Assembly (NCBI GenBank): GCA_014381825.1
Contig: JACNKX010000112.1
Span: forward strand, 58,941-122,940
Direction of reading: 5' to 3'
Origin: Planctomycetota bacterium
Lineage (GTDB): Bacteria; Planctomycetota; Planctomycetia; Pirellulales; Pirellulaceae
Length of the DNA: 64,000 nucleotides
Shown here: positions 36,133 to 44,976 of the stretch, one piece after another
Numbering within the stretch: position 1 is the stretch's first letter
Layout of the letters: each line of letters begins with the position of its first letter
The notes under the pieces: generated by a model
Database searches by the model: none
The model's input: only the letters and a program-made list of their open reading frames with translations
What the model was told of the DNA's origin: nothing
Made by a program: the position numbers and the translations under genes

Positions 36133-37518
36133 ATGCTCAATCGACGACAGATGCTTCAACAAGCTGGGGCCGGGTTCGGTATGGTGGGACTCGCGGGCGC
36201 ACTAAACTACCTCCAAGCTGGCGAAGCCCTGCCCTCGATCCCCCATTTCACGCCGAAGGCCAAGCGAGTCATCTTCTTGTTCATGAACGGGGCACCGTCG
36301 CACGTTGACACGTTTGACCCGAAACCCGCGCTCGCCAAACACGAAGGAGCGCAGCCATCGGGCGAGTTGTATCGCAAGAACACCGGCAGCGGCTTCATGC
36401 CATCTCCGTTCAAGTTCCGCGCTCACGGAGAGAGCGGAGTTGTGATGAGCGAGTTGCTCCCGAATCTCGCGGCTCATGCCGATGACCTGTGTGTATTGCG
36501 GTCGATGCACACCAATGTGCCTAATCACGAGCCGGGTTTGCTCGTGATGAATTCTGGCAATCAGCAACCGGTTCGACCGAGTCTTGGCTCATGGTGTTCT
36601 TACGGGCTGGGAACGGAGAATGAAAACCTTCCAGGCTATGTTGTGCTGTGCCCGGGACTGCCAGTCGTCGGGCCGCAGCTTTGGTCGAGTTCTTTCTTGC
36701 CTGGCGAGCATCAAGGGATGTCGGTCGACACAAACGACATGCACGTCGACAAATTGGTTGCTAATTTGAAGCATCCGAATCTAACGCGTGCCCAGCAGCA
36801 ACGGCAGTTGGAATTCCTCAGCAAGTTGAATCGCTTGCATCGGGACAAGCGGCAAGGTGAAGCGGAACTCGATGCTCAGATTCGTGCGATGGAACTGGCC
36901 TTTAACATGCAGCGTGAGGCTAGTGAAGCCTTCGACGTCCGTCGCGAGCCCGCTCATATCCACGACATGTATGGGCAGACGCCTTTTGGGCAAAGCTGCC
37001 TGCTGGCACGTCGACTGTGTGAGAACGGCGTCCGCTTTTTGCAAGTTTACTACGTGACCAAGACCGGGAAGCAACCTTGGGACACCCACAGCGAAAACAA
37101 CAAGAAGCATCGCGAGTTGTGTGCCGATAGTGACCGAGCTACTGCCGCATTGCTCACTGATCTGAAGGCTCGCGGCATGTTAGAGGACACGCTCGTCATC
37201 TGGGGCGGCGAGTTTGGCCGGACACCATACGCTCAGAACAATAAGAACAAAGATTACTCCAAGGCCGGTCGCGATCATCATCACACCGGGTTCTCGATGT
37301 TCATGGCAGGAGGAGGAACGCGCGGCGGTCTGATGTACGGCAACACCGACGAATTCGGTATGAATGCCGTCGAGAATCGCGTCCACGTCCACGATCTGCA
37401 CGCCACGATCTTGCATCTAATGGGGATCGACCACAAACGTCTCACCTATCGCTACTCCGGTCGCGACTTCCGCTTGACCGACGTGTACGGCGAGGTCGTT
37501 CGCGGGATCGTCTCGTAG
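36133..37518 (+). CDS. DUF1501 protein, Tat-exported
   Basis: 461 residues from the ATG at 36133, preceded by AGGAAGAG and followed by a twin-arginine leader (NRRQMLQQAGAGFGMVG). The DUF1501 blocks are all present: RVIFLFMNGAPSHVDTFDPKP, QPWDTHSENN, VIWGGEFGRTPYAQ, GRDHHHTGFSMF and HDLHATILHLMGIDH. It is close in sequence to the DUF1501 protein at 21978, so the two DUF1549/1553-DUF1501 units look like duplicates. Confidence 0.93.
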   Translation: MLNRRQMLQQAGAGFGMVGLAGALNYLQAGEALPSIPHFTPKAKRVIFLFMNGAPSHVDTFDPKPALAKHEGAQPSGELYRKNTGSGFMPSPFKFRAHGESGVVMSELLPNLAAHADDLCVLRSMHTNVPNHEPGLLVMNSGNQQPVRPSLGSWCSYGLGTENENLPGYVVLCPGLPVVGPQLWSSSFLPGEHQGMSVDTNDMHVDKLVANLKHPNLTRAQQQRQLEFLSKLNRLHRDKRQGEAELDAQIRAMELAFNMQREASEAFDVRREPAHIHDMYGQTPFGQSCLLARRLCENGVRFLQVYYVTKTGKQPWDTHSENNKKHRELCADSDRATAALLTDLKARGMLEDTLVIWGGEFGRTPYAQNNKNKDYSKAGRDHHHTGFSMFMAGGGTRGGLMYGNTDEFGMNAVENRVHVHDLHATILHLMGIDHKRLTYRYSGRDFRLTDVYGEVVRGIVS

Positions 37519-37548
37519 CCATCACGCTCCGAGGGTGTGAATTATTGC

Positions 37549-37618
37549 TGGAGTCCAGGCTTTAGCCTGTCTGCGCGGGCTTTCGCCCGACTAACAGCAC
37601 GCTAAAGCGTGGACTCCA
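37549..37618. repeat. Imperfect inverted repeat with internal hairpin
   Basis: The 18-base arms at 37549-37566 and 37601-37618 pair with one mismatch (tggagtccaggctttagc against the complement of gctaaagcgtggactcca). An inner stem, cgggctttcgcccg, lies at 37575-37588. It sits in the 193 bp gap between convergent DUF1501 and uvrA genes. It may end transcription from both sides, but no T-run follows; the design (two nested stems) looks like a dispersed palindromic element. Confidence 0.65.
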
Positions 37619-37711
37619 ACAAATCGCATCAATTGATTCGCAGCCTCTCCGAGTGATGAGCGCCCGTGACTCGGCAAGTTACGGCTACAGACCGCACGCT
37701 GAGGTGAAACT

Positions 37712-40700
37712 CTACGAAGTCACCCCATCCAGCCGACTGATATGCTCGCGCAAAAACTCAGGCAAGTCGCCTTGATGCAGATCTTCAACGGATCGGAAGG
37801 CAAGCTTCACAACGTCGCAATCGTCTTTGGATTCGTCGAGTTCACGTTCGTGACCAAGGTCGGCGAAACGTCCTAACGGTATGGCACCTTTGGGGCCGCT
37901 GAGCGCTAACAAGATGTGTTCGGGTTTCTTCGTTACGATTCCGGCCCACGGGGCACGGTGCCCGTTCAGATACATCCGGACAACGACTTGGTTGTTCCAG
38001 AGAAACTGAGAATCAGGCGCAACGTCTTCGAGCAATTCGCAGAGTTCCTCAAGCAGCTCGGGGGCCCACTTAACCTTTTTCCCCGGCGGAAAGCCTTTGC
38101 GCATGAAGTGCCACTTTTGACCGAGCTTCTTCCACGGCGTATGGTCGTCGAGCTTCAGCTCCTTGCGCTGTTCGACCTTCGAGAATCCTGCAACCGCTTC
38201 TTCAACGAACTGCCAAAACTCAGGTGTGTCGATCTCTTTCATGGTGAATGCACGGACTTCGACTTCCTGCCACGGTCCTTTCGCCGATTTGACCTTCACG
38301 CGTGGCTCGTTGCCATAACTGGCGATATCGTCCATCTGGTTAAGCGTTTTCAAATCGAGTCGTTGAACGAGATCCTTTCGATCGAATGTCCCTCGATACA
38401 CGCGAAACTTCATTTTCAACAGCCAAGTCTCGGCCGTGATGGCATGAAAGAACCAACCGTCGCTCTTCTTCTGCGCAGAGATCTCGACGACGCTGCGGGT
38501 GTTCCAATCAGTCTCGCTGAACTCGCCCAGCCCCTGAATCCGATCGACCACACGCTCCAGTACCTCGCCTTCCCATTTGCAGGCGTTGCCTTTGCGATCG
38601 ACACGATCACGGGTATGCCAACCACGACCGTCTTCTTCCCAAGGCATCTTCGCGCTCTTTCCGACATCTGTAATATCGAGCTCACCCTCTTTCTTCTTTT
38701 GATCCGCCATGGGGTCGTAGGGTGTGCGCGCGACGAGCGGGCCGGCAGCGAGGACGGGAACCAGGGCGACGCCGGTGTAGGAGGGGAGTGCGGGAGATGA
38801 AGAAGTTTCCTCGTTGTCTCTTCCGCTCGTCGCATAAGCAACCAAATCCTCTGGCGTCCCAGCGAACACAATTCGCCCGCCGCCCTCACCCGCTTCCGGT
38901 CCCATGTCGATGACCCAGTCGGCCTGCTTGATAACGTCGAGATTGTGTTCGATGACGACGACCGTGTTACCGAGATCCACGAGGCGTTGAAGGACTTCTA
39001 GCAGTTTAGCGAGGTCATCGAAGTGTAACCCAGTGGTCGGTTCGTCGAGTAAGTAAAGCGTCCGGCCTGTATCGGGCCGAGAAAGTTCGGAAGCAAGCTT
39101 GACGCGTTGTGACTCACCCCCCGAGAGCGTTGGCGCGGGCTGGCCGAGTGTGAGGTAGTCGAGTCCAACATCGCATAGCGTCTGCAGAATGCGACGGATC
39201 TTGGGGATGTTCTCGAACAGAACAACTGCCTCGCCGCAGGTCATATCGAGCACATCGCTGATGGAACGACCGTGGAACGTGACCGCCAATGTTTCGGGGT
39301 TGTAACGCTTACCGCGACACGTCTCGCATTGGACCCACACATCGGGCAAGAAGTGCATCTCGATACATTGCTGGCCATTGCCTTCACAATCGTCGCAGCG
39401 ACCTCCCGGAGCGTTGAAGCTGAAACGTCGCGCTGTATAGCCACGAAGCTTTGCGTCCGGCAGTTGGGCGAACATCATTCGAATCAACTCGAAGACACCG
39501 GTATACGTGGCGGGATTCGATGTGGGCGAGTTGCCGATCGGTTGCTGGTCGACGCGAATCACTTTGTTGATGTGCTGGATGCCGCGTATCTCTTTGTGCG
39601 CACCCGGAATCGTCCCTGCACGATGCAGCGTCCTCGCCAGCGAACTGTACAACACATCTTCGATTAGCGAACTCTTGCCGCTTCCACTCGGACCGGTGAT
39701 CGCGGTGAGCGTACCGAGGGGGATTTGGACATCGACATCGTGGAGGTTGTTGTGACGGGCCCCGAGAATATCGAGAGTCAAGTGTCGAGAGTCGAGAGCA
39801 GAGGAGGAGCGGAGAGCGGAGAGTCGAGAGTCGAGGGCCTGAGCTGATCCTCCGGCTTTTGGCGCTCTGCTCTTTGCTCTCTGCTCTGGACTTTTCACAA
39901 TTCGCCGGGTCTTCGGAACGGGGATCGCCTTCTTGCCGCTCAAGTAGGGTCCGGTCACAGATGCTCGTCGCTTCATGAGTTGATCGACGCGTCCTTCCGC
40001 GACGATTTGCCCACCACCCTTTCCAGCAACCGGGCCGAAGTCGAAGATATGATCGCTGCCATCGATCACTTCTCGGTCATGCTCAACCACTAGCAGTGTA
40101 TTGCCGAGATCGCGCAGTCGGTGCAACGCGGCAAGTAACCGCGTGTTATCGCGTGGGTGCAAGCCAATCGTCGGCTCGTCCAAGACGTATAGCACTCCGC
40201 ACAAGCCGCTTCCGAGTTGGCTAGCGAGACGGATTCGTTGAGCTTCGCCATTCGACAGCGTTGCAGCTCCGCGCCCAATTGTCAGATACTCCAAGCCGAC
40301 ATCGTTGAGAAACGCTACGCGTCCAACGATCTCGCGGATCAGCTCGCCAGCAATCTTGCGGTCACGATCTGATAACTTCCAGTCGTTGACGACTCGTTGC
40401 AGTTCGCCAAGCGGAAGACGACAGTACTCATCGATTGTGTGTCCGTGGAATCGGACGGCCGAGGCATCGTCCCGAAGCCGACTGCCTGAGCATGTGGAAC
40501 AATCGACGTCATCGACGAACTGTTCCAACTGCTTACGGAAGGAAGGAGAGATCTTCGACGCTTCGTCGAGTGCCGGATAAAGCCCCTTAAACTGAAATCG
40601 AAACAACACTCGCTCTTTCTCTGACTTCTGACTTTTGACCTCTGACTTCTCTCCGCCACTCCTCGCCTCAAACCAATCATCTCCAGTACCATGCAAGATG

Positions 40701-43700
40701 ATGCGGCGATGGCGAGAGGAGAATTGCTCGAACGGAATGTCGAGCGGAACTCCCGTCTCGCGCGACAGGGCTTCGAGCATCAGGCGTGATGTGGGATTCG
40801 TCGGATCGGGCCAAAGGGCGATGGCACCCTCGGTCAACGATAGCTTGGGGTCGCGCAAGAGAGCCGTCGGATTGGCGCCGACTTCGACGCCCAACCCTTC
40901 ACACGCCGAGCACCAACCGAGATAGCTGTTGAACGAGAAACTGTGCGGCGTAAGCGGTTCGAAACTACGACCGCAGCTGCCACAAGCCAAATGTTGACTA
41001 TGCACGACGACTGGCCAACGGGGCTCGGGAATGTCGTCGTTAGGATAGGCGACTTGCAACACGCCTTTGCCGAACGCGAGGGCCTGCTCGATGCTCTCGG
41101 CGATCCGCGAGCGAGACTTCTGTTGCACAACAATTCGGTCGATAACGACGGAGACTTCGTGCTTGCGCCGGCGATCAATTGTCGGCGGCGAGTCGACAGA
41201 GTGCGTTTCTCCATTGACTCGAATTCTTGGATAGCCGGCGGCACGAATCTCTTCCCATCGCGTTTCGTACTTTTCACCAACAGGCAGATCCAGCGGAGAC
41301 ATCAAGTACAATCGAGTCCCATCCGGTTCCGACATGATCTTGTCGACAACCTGATCGCCGGTTTGAGTTCCGATCGCGATATCGCAATCGGGACAGTGGG
41401 GTTGCCCCGCGCGAGCCATCAGAATTCGGAAGTAATCGTAGATTTCCGTGACTGTGCCCACAGTGCTACGTGGTGTGTTTCCGAGATTCTTCTGTTCGAT
41501 TGCGATCGCTGGTGAAAGCCCATCGATATGTTCGACTTGCGGCTTCTGCATTTGCGCCACGAACTGGCGAGCGTACGAACTGAGGCTTTCGACATAGCGT
41601 CGCTGCCCTTCGGCGTAGATCGTATTCATGGCAAGTGAACTCTTGCCCGAACCACTCGGCCCACAAAAGACGGTCATCTTGTCACGAGCCACGGCAACGT
41701 CGACGCCCTTGAGGTTGTGCTGGCTCGCGCCGGTAACGGTAATCTGCTTGGCGATTCTGGCGAGAGAATCTCGCGTCTCCTTTGATCGCGTGGCCTTTGC
41801 ACGCGAGCTCTTTGCCGCGGACCCATTCAAATGGGCTGCCAATGCCTTGCCGGTGCGAGACGCTTTGACTTGCATCACGTCTTCGGGCGTTCCTGTCGCG
41901 ACGACTTTCCCGCCGCCAGCACCACCTTCCGGACCGAGATCGATTACCCAATCGGCAGTCTTAATCACGTCGAGGTTGTGTTCGACAACCAGCACGGTGT
42001 TGCCGACTTCGACGAAGTCATGCAAGACCTTGAGCAACAGCTTGATATCGGCGAAGTGCAATCCGGTCGTCGGTTCGTCGAGCAGATAGAGCGTCTGGCC
42101 GGTACTCTTCTTGGCGAGTTCCCTGGCCAGCTTGATTCGTTGTGCTTCGCCGCCCGAGAGTGTTGGCGACGGTTGTCCGAGCTTGATGTAGTCGAGCCCA
42201 ACGTCATGGAGCGTCTGCAGTTTGTGTCGTACTTTCGGAATGTTCTCGAACAGCTCCAGCAACTGCTGTACGTCCATCTCCAACACTTCGGCAATCGACT
42301 TGCCTTTGAACTTGACCTGCAAAGTCTCGCGGTTGTAGCGATGCCCTGCGCAGACGGGACATGTCACCCAGACATCGGCGAGAAAGTCCATCTCCAGCTT
42401 ATTCGATCCGTTCCCTTCACATGCTTCGCACCGACCACCCTTCACGTTGAAACTGAACCGGCCGGGCTTGTAACCGCGCCGCTTCGCTTCCGATAACTGC
42501 GTGAACAGCTGACGAATTTCGTCAAACACTTTGATGTAAGTGCCTGGGTTGGATCGAGGTGTACGACCGATCGGTGATTGGTCAATCGCGATCAGCTTGT
42601 CGAGATGCTCTAGCCCCTCGATCGCTTCGTAGTCGCCGGGCGTTCCTTCGCCTCCGTTCAGATCGCGTCGAAGCGTTTCGACGAGAATGTCGTTAACGAG
42701 CGAACTCTTTCCGGAACCGGATACGCCGGTAATACAAACAAAGGCTCCGATCGGGATCTCGGCGACGATGTTCTTTAGATTGTTGTGCGTCGCGCCACGG
42801 ATGCGAAGTTTGTTCTCGCTGATGGAGCGGCGCTGCGGCGGCACTTCAATCTTCTCCTTGCCGGCGAGATACTGCCCGGTCACACTCCGTGGCTCTTTCA
42901 TTAGCTTGGCCGGTGAACCCTCGACGACGACTTCACCACCGCGAACACCTGGCCCCGGTCCGAAGTCGATGATGTGATCGGCGGCGCGCATCGTGTCTTC
43001 GTCGTGTTCAACAACGACAACCGTGTTGCCCATGTCTCGCAGGCGGCAGAGTGTGTCGAGCAAACGTGCGTTGTCACGGGCGTGCAGCCCGATCGAGGGC
43101 TCGTCCAAAATGTAAAGAACACCGACCAATCCCGATCCGATCTGGCCTGCCAGACGAATTCGCTGCGACTCGCCACCTGACAACGTTGGAGCCGTTCGAT
43201 TGAGCGAGAGGTAGTCGAGTCCAACATTCATCAAGAATCCAAGGCGACCACGAATCTCTTTGAGTGCTTCCGTCGCGATCAGCGCTTGCGTTGGATCGAG
43301 CGAGAGCTTGTCGAAGAAGTCGATCGCATCGCTGATCGCGAGATCGCAAATTTGTGGTAACGATCGGACTGGAGCGTCGGCGAACTTCTTGTGCTCCGAA
43401 GTAATCCGAACAGAGCACGCTTGTTCGTTCAGTCGTTGTCCGTTGCAATCCGGACAAATCATCGTCCGCATAAAGCCTTCAAGCTGCCGGCGCTGTGGTA
43501 TGCTGTTCGAGTTGCGATACTTGTTCAACAGATCGGGAATGACTCCCTCGAACTCGCCGCCGTATTTCATCGGCGACTTGCCGCCGCGCCACGTGTACGT
43601 GACGTGCAACTTGCCAGTCCCCCACAGCCACAGTTGCTGAAGCGTCGGATCGAGTTCTTCCCAAGCTGTCTCTAGCATCGTACCGGATTCGAGTTCATAC

Positions 43701-44743
43701 ACGCGCTCGATCGTCTCGGCCACACCGTTGTAGATGTGCCTTCGCCAGCGCCCTAAGTCCTTCCAGCGACCGACCAACTCGAAACATCCCTGCTGAAAAT
43801 TCAATGCCGTATTTGGGATCAGCAACTCGGGATCAAACGAGTAGAGTTCGCCCAGTCCGTCGCACTCGTAGCACATTCCCTGCGGGCTGTTGAAGCTGAA
43901 CAGTTGAGGCGTTGGCGGCTCGAAACTGAGACCGCAATCAGAGCAGGCATAATCAATCGAAAAGATCGTGTCGTTCGGACGCGTCTTCTTCTTGCGAGTG
44001 GGCTCGCCGCTCGAAGGCTCGTCCGTCTGGACCTCGACAAACATCGTCCCCTTGCCAATCGTCAACGCCAACTCAACGGCTTCGGCAAGTCGCGGTCGCA
44101 CGTTGGCCTTAATCTCCAGCCGATCGATGACAACTTCGATGTCGTGCCGCATCTGACGATCGAGATGCAAGTCGTCGTTCAACGATACCGTTTCGCCATC
44201 GACTCTCGCCCGAACGAACCCCTGCTTGAGTAGATCCACGAACAGGTCTCGGTACTCACCTTTCTGCCGCCGAATCAACGGCGCCAGTACGGAGAATTTC
44301 GTATCCTTGGGCAGGTGCAATATGCGAGTGATTATTTGCTCGCGAGTCTGGCTCTTAATCTCCTGACCGCACCCGGGGCAGAAGCCCTGCCCGATTCTTG
44401 CGAACAGGACACGCAAGTAGTCATAGATCTCGGTGATCGTGCCGACGGTCGAGCGTGGGTTGTTGCCGCTTGACTTTTGCGAGATGGAGATCGAGGGGCT
44501 CAAGCCGCCGAGGTAATCCACGTCGGGCTTCGGCATCTGGCCGAGGAACTGTCGCGCGAAGCTTGAAAGACTTTCAACGTAGCGGCGTTGGCCTTCGGCA
44601 TAAACCGTATCAAAGGCCAGCGAGCTTTTACCGGAACCGCTAACTCCAGTCAGGCAAATCAATTTGTTTCGCGGCAGGATGAGGTCAACGTCGCGCAAGT
44701 TATGTTCGCGAGCGCCCTTGATCACTATGTCTGGAGATGCCAT
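37712..44743 (-). CDS. uvrA: Tandem-fused UvrA excinuclease with extra C-terminal domain
   Basis: 2343 residues from the ATG at 44743, about 2.5 times normal UvrA. Copy 1 (about 1-965) has Walker A GVSGSGKSSLAFD near residue 30, CPGCG and CSDCG zinc motifs, CPDC, CEACEGNG and a second Walker A GVSGSGKSSLVND. Copy 2 (about 990-1970) repeats the plan: GPSGSGKSSLAMN, CPDCD, CGSCG, CSTCSG, CDDCEGNG and GPSGSGKSSLIED. ABC signatures (LSGGE/LSNGE) occur in all four nucleotide-binding domains. The fusion can supply both subunits of the UvrA damage-recognition dimer in one chain. About 370 further residues (1971-2343) form an additional module with two similar tryptophan-rich halves, unlike UvrA. Repeat-derived inserts lie at about 1364 and 1618-1655. 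Confidence 0.95.
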   Translation of the reverse strand: MASPDIVIKGAREHNLRDVDLILPRNKLICLTGVSGSGKSSLAFDTVYAEGQRRYVESLSSFARQFLGQMPKPDVDYLGGLSPSISISQKSSGNNPRSTVGTITEIYDYLRVLFARIGQGFCPGCGQEIKSQTREQIITRILHLPKDTKFSVLAPLIRRQKGEYRDLFVDLLKQGFVRARVDGETVSLNDDLHLDRQMRHDIEVVIDRLEIKANVRPRLAEAVELALTIGKGTMFVEVQTDEPSSGEPTRKKKTRPNDTIFSIDYACSDCGLSFEPPTPQLFSFNSPQGMCYECDGLGELYSFDPELLIPNTALNFQQGCFELVGRWKDLGRWRRHIYNGVAETIERVYELESGTMLETAWEELDPTLQQLWLWGTGKLHVTYTWRGGKSPMKYGGEFEGVIPDLLNKYRNSNSIPQRRQLEGFMRTMICPDCNGQRLNEQACSVRITSEHKKFADAPVRSLPQICDLAISDAIDFFDKLSLDPTQALIATEALKEIRGRLGFLMNVGLDYLSLNRTAPTLSGGESQRIRLAGQIGSGLVGVLYILDEPSIGLHARDNARLLDTLCRLRDMGNTVVVVEHDEDTMRAADHIIDFGPGPGVRGGEVVVEGSPAKLMKEPRSVTGQYLAGKEKIEVPPQRRSISENKLRIRGATHNNLKNIVAEIPIGAFVCITGVSGSGKSSLVNDILVETLRRDLNGGEGTPGDYEAIEGLEHLDKLIAIDQSPIGRTPRSNPGTYIKVFDEIRQLFTQLSEAKRRGYKPGRFSFNVKGGRCEACEGNGSNKLEMDFLADVWVTCPVCAGHRYNRETLQVKFKGKSIAEVLEMDVQQLLELFENIPKVRHKLQTLHDVGLDYIKLGQPSPTLSGGEAQRIKLARELAKKSTGQTLYLLDEPTTGLHFADIKLLLKVLHDFVEVGNTVLVVEHNLDVIKTADWVIDLGPEGGAGGGKVVATGTPEDVMQVKASRTGKALAAHLNGSAAKSSRAKATRSKETRDSLARIAKQITVTGASQHNLKGVDVAVARDKMTVFCGPSGSGKSSLAMNTIYAEGQRRYVESLSSYARQFVAQMQKPQVEHIDGLSPAIAIEQKNLGNTPRSTVGTVTEIYDYFRILMARAGQPHCPDCDIAIGTQTGDQVVDKIMSEPDGTRLYLMSPLDLPVGEKYETRWEEIRAAGYPRIRVNGETHSVDSPPTIDRRRKHEVSVVIDRIVVQQKSRSRIAESIEQALAFGKGVLQVAYPNDDIPEPRWPVVVHSQHLACGSCGRSFEPLTPHSFSFNSYLGWCSACEGLGVEVGANPTALLRDPKLSLTEGAIALWPDPTNPTSRLMLEALSRETGVPLDIPFEQFSSRHRRIILHGTGDDWFEARSGGEKSEVKSQKSEKERVLFRFQFKGLYPALDEASKISPSFRKQLEQFVDDVDCSTCSGSRLRDDASAVRFHGHTIDEYCRLPLGELQRVVNDWKLSDRDRKIAGELIREIVGRVAFLNDVGLEYLTIGRGAATLSNGEAQRIRLASQLGSGLCGVLYVLDEPTIGLHPRDNTRLLAALHRLRDLGNTLLVVEHDREVIDGSDHIFDFGPVAGKGGGQIVAEGRVDQLMKRRASVTGPYLSGKKAIPVPKTRRIVKSPEQRAKSRAPKAGGSAQALDSRLSALRSSSALDSRHLTLDILGARHNNLHDVDVQIPLGTLTAITGPSGSGKSSLIEDVLYSSLARTLHRAGTIPGAHKEIRGIQHINKVIRVDQQPIGNSPTSNPATYTGVFELIRMMFAQLPDAKLRGYTARRFSFNAPGGRCDDCEGNGQQCIEMHFLPDVWVQCETCRGKRYNPETLAVTFHGRSISDVLDMTCGEAVVLFENIPKIRRILQTLCDVGLDYLTLGQPAPTLSGGESQRVKLASELSRPDTGRTLYLLDEPTTGLHFDDLAKLLEVLQRLVDLGNTVVVIEHNLDVIKQADWVIDMGPEAGEGGGRIVFAGTPEDLVAYATSGRDNEETSSSPALPSYTGVALVPVLAAGPLVARTPYDPMADQKKKEGELDITDVGKSAKMPWEEDGRGWHTRDRVDRKGNACKWEGEVLERVVDRIQGLGEFSETDWNTRSVVEISAQKKSDGWFFHAITAETWLLKMKFRVYRGTFDRKDLVQRLDLKTLNQMDDIASYGNEPRVKVKSAKGPWQEVEVRAFTMKEIDTPEFWQFVEEAVAGFSKVEQRKELKLDDHTPWKKLGQKWHFMRKGFPPGKKVKWAPELLEELCELLEDVAPDSQFLWNNQVVVRMYLNGHRAPWAGIVTKKPEHILLALSGPKGAIPLGRFADLGHERELDESKDDCDVVKLAFRSVEDLHQGDLPEFLREHISRLDGVTS
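39778..39893. repeat. Short-repeat expansion inside uvrA (GTCGAGA and CTCTGCTC types)
   Basis: On the plus strand, tandem and near-tandem copies of gtcgagag / gagagtcgag run through 39780-39837, and ctctgctctttgctctctgctctgg occupies about 39866-39890. On the coding strand this region encodes residues of roughly 1618-1655, a low-complexity stretch with repeated DSRLSAL-like units and SPEQRAKSRA between the linker and the last nucleotide-binding half of UvrA copy 2. The frame is kept. Normal UvrA has no such insert here, so it looks like a later in-frame expansion. Confidence 0.75.
40617..40652. repeat. Short-repeat expansion inside uvrA (TCTGACT type)
   Basis: Near-tandem copies of ctgactt / tgacctctgacttct fill 40619-40651 and encode a GEKSEVKSQKSEKE stretch near residue 1364 of the fused UvrA, in a surface loop before the CSTCSG zinc motif. 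The reading frame is preserved. The 15-mer at 40637-40651 is the exact reverse complement of 2694-2708 in the hisD-hisC junction, so the repeat type is dispersed within this window. Confidence 0.72.
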
Positions 44744-44976
44744 TTCTTGCGTTTGTCTTGCGAGTCCGTTCGGGAAAGCGAAGCCTGCCATTCTATGGCA
44801 CAGACGCGAAATCGGATACCGTCTCGCGCCGACGACAAGCCCGCAAAGTGCTGAGTCGCGACGTCCCATTGCACCAAATCTTTGATTACAATGGGCTGAC
44901 GCCTCGCAAGGAGCAATTCGCCTCGTTTGAGCACCTTTCGCACCACCCACCGGAAGCTTTGGTTGGAGATTCAGAA

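Noticed and set aside
37916..38800. 294-codon plus-strand open frame antisense to the C-terminal module of uvrA
   Set aside because: Lies wholly inside the continuous uvrA frame. The minus-strand translation has regular, protein-like W-rich repeats; the plus-strand one does not.
39778..39893. CRISPR-like array
   Set aside because: Units are 7-8 bases, irregular and inside a coding frame; there are no constant-length spacers and no cas genes in the window.
44744..44976. N-terminal extension of the PVC dehydrogenase into the uvrA start region
   Set aside because: The extension would put 80 residues before a clear signal peptide; the ATG at 44977 begins directly with the leader.
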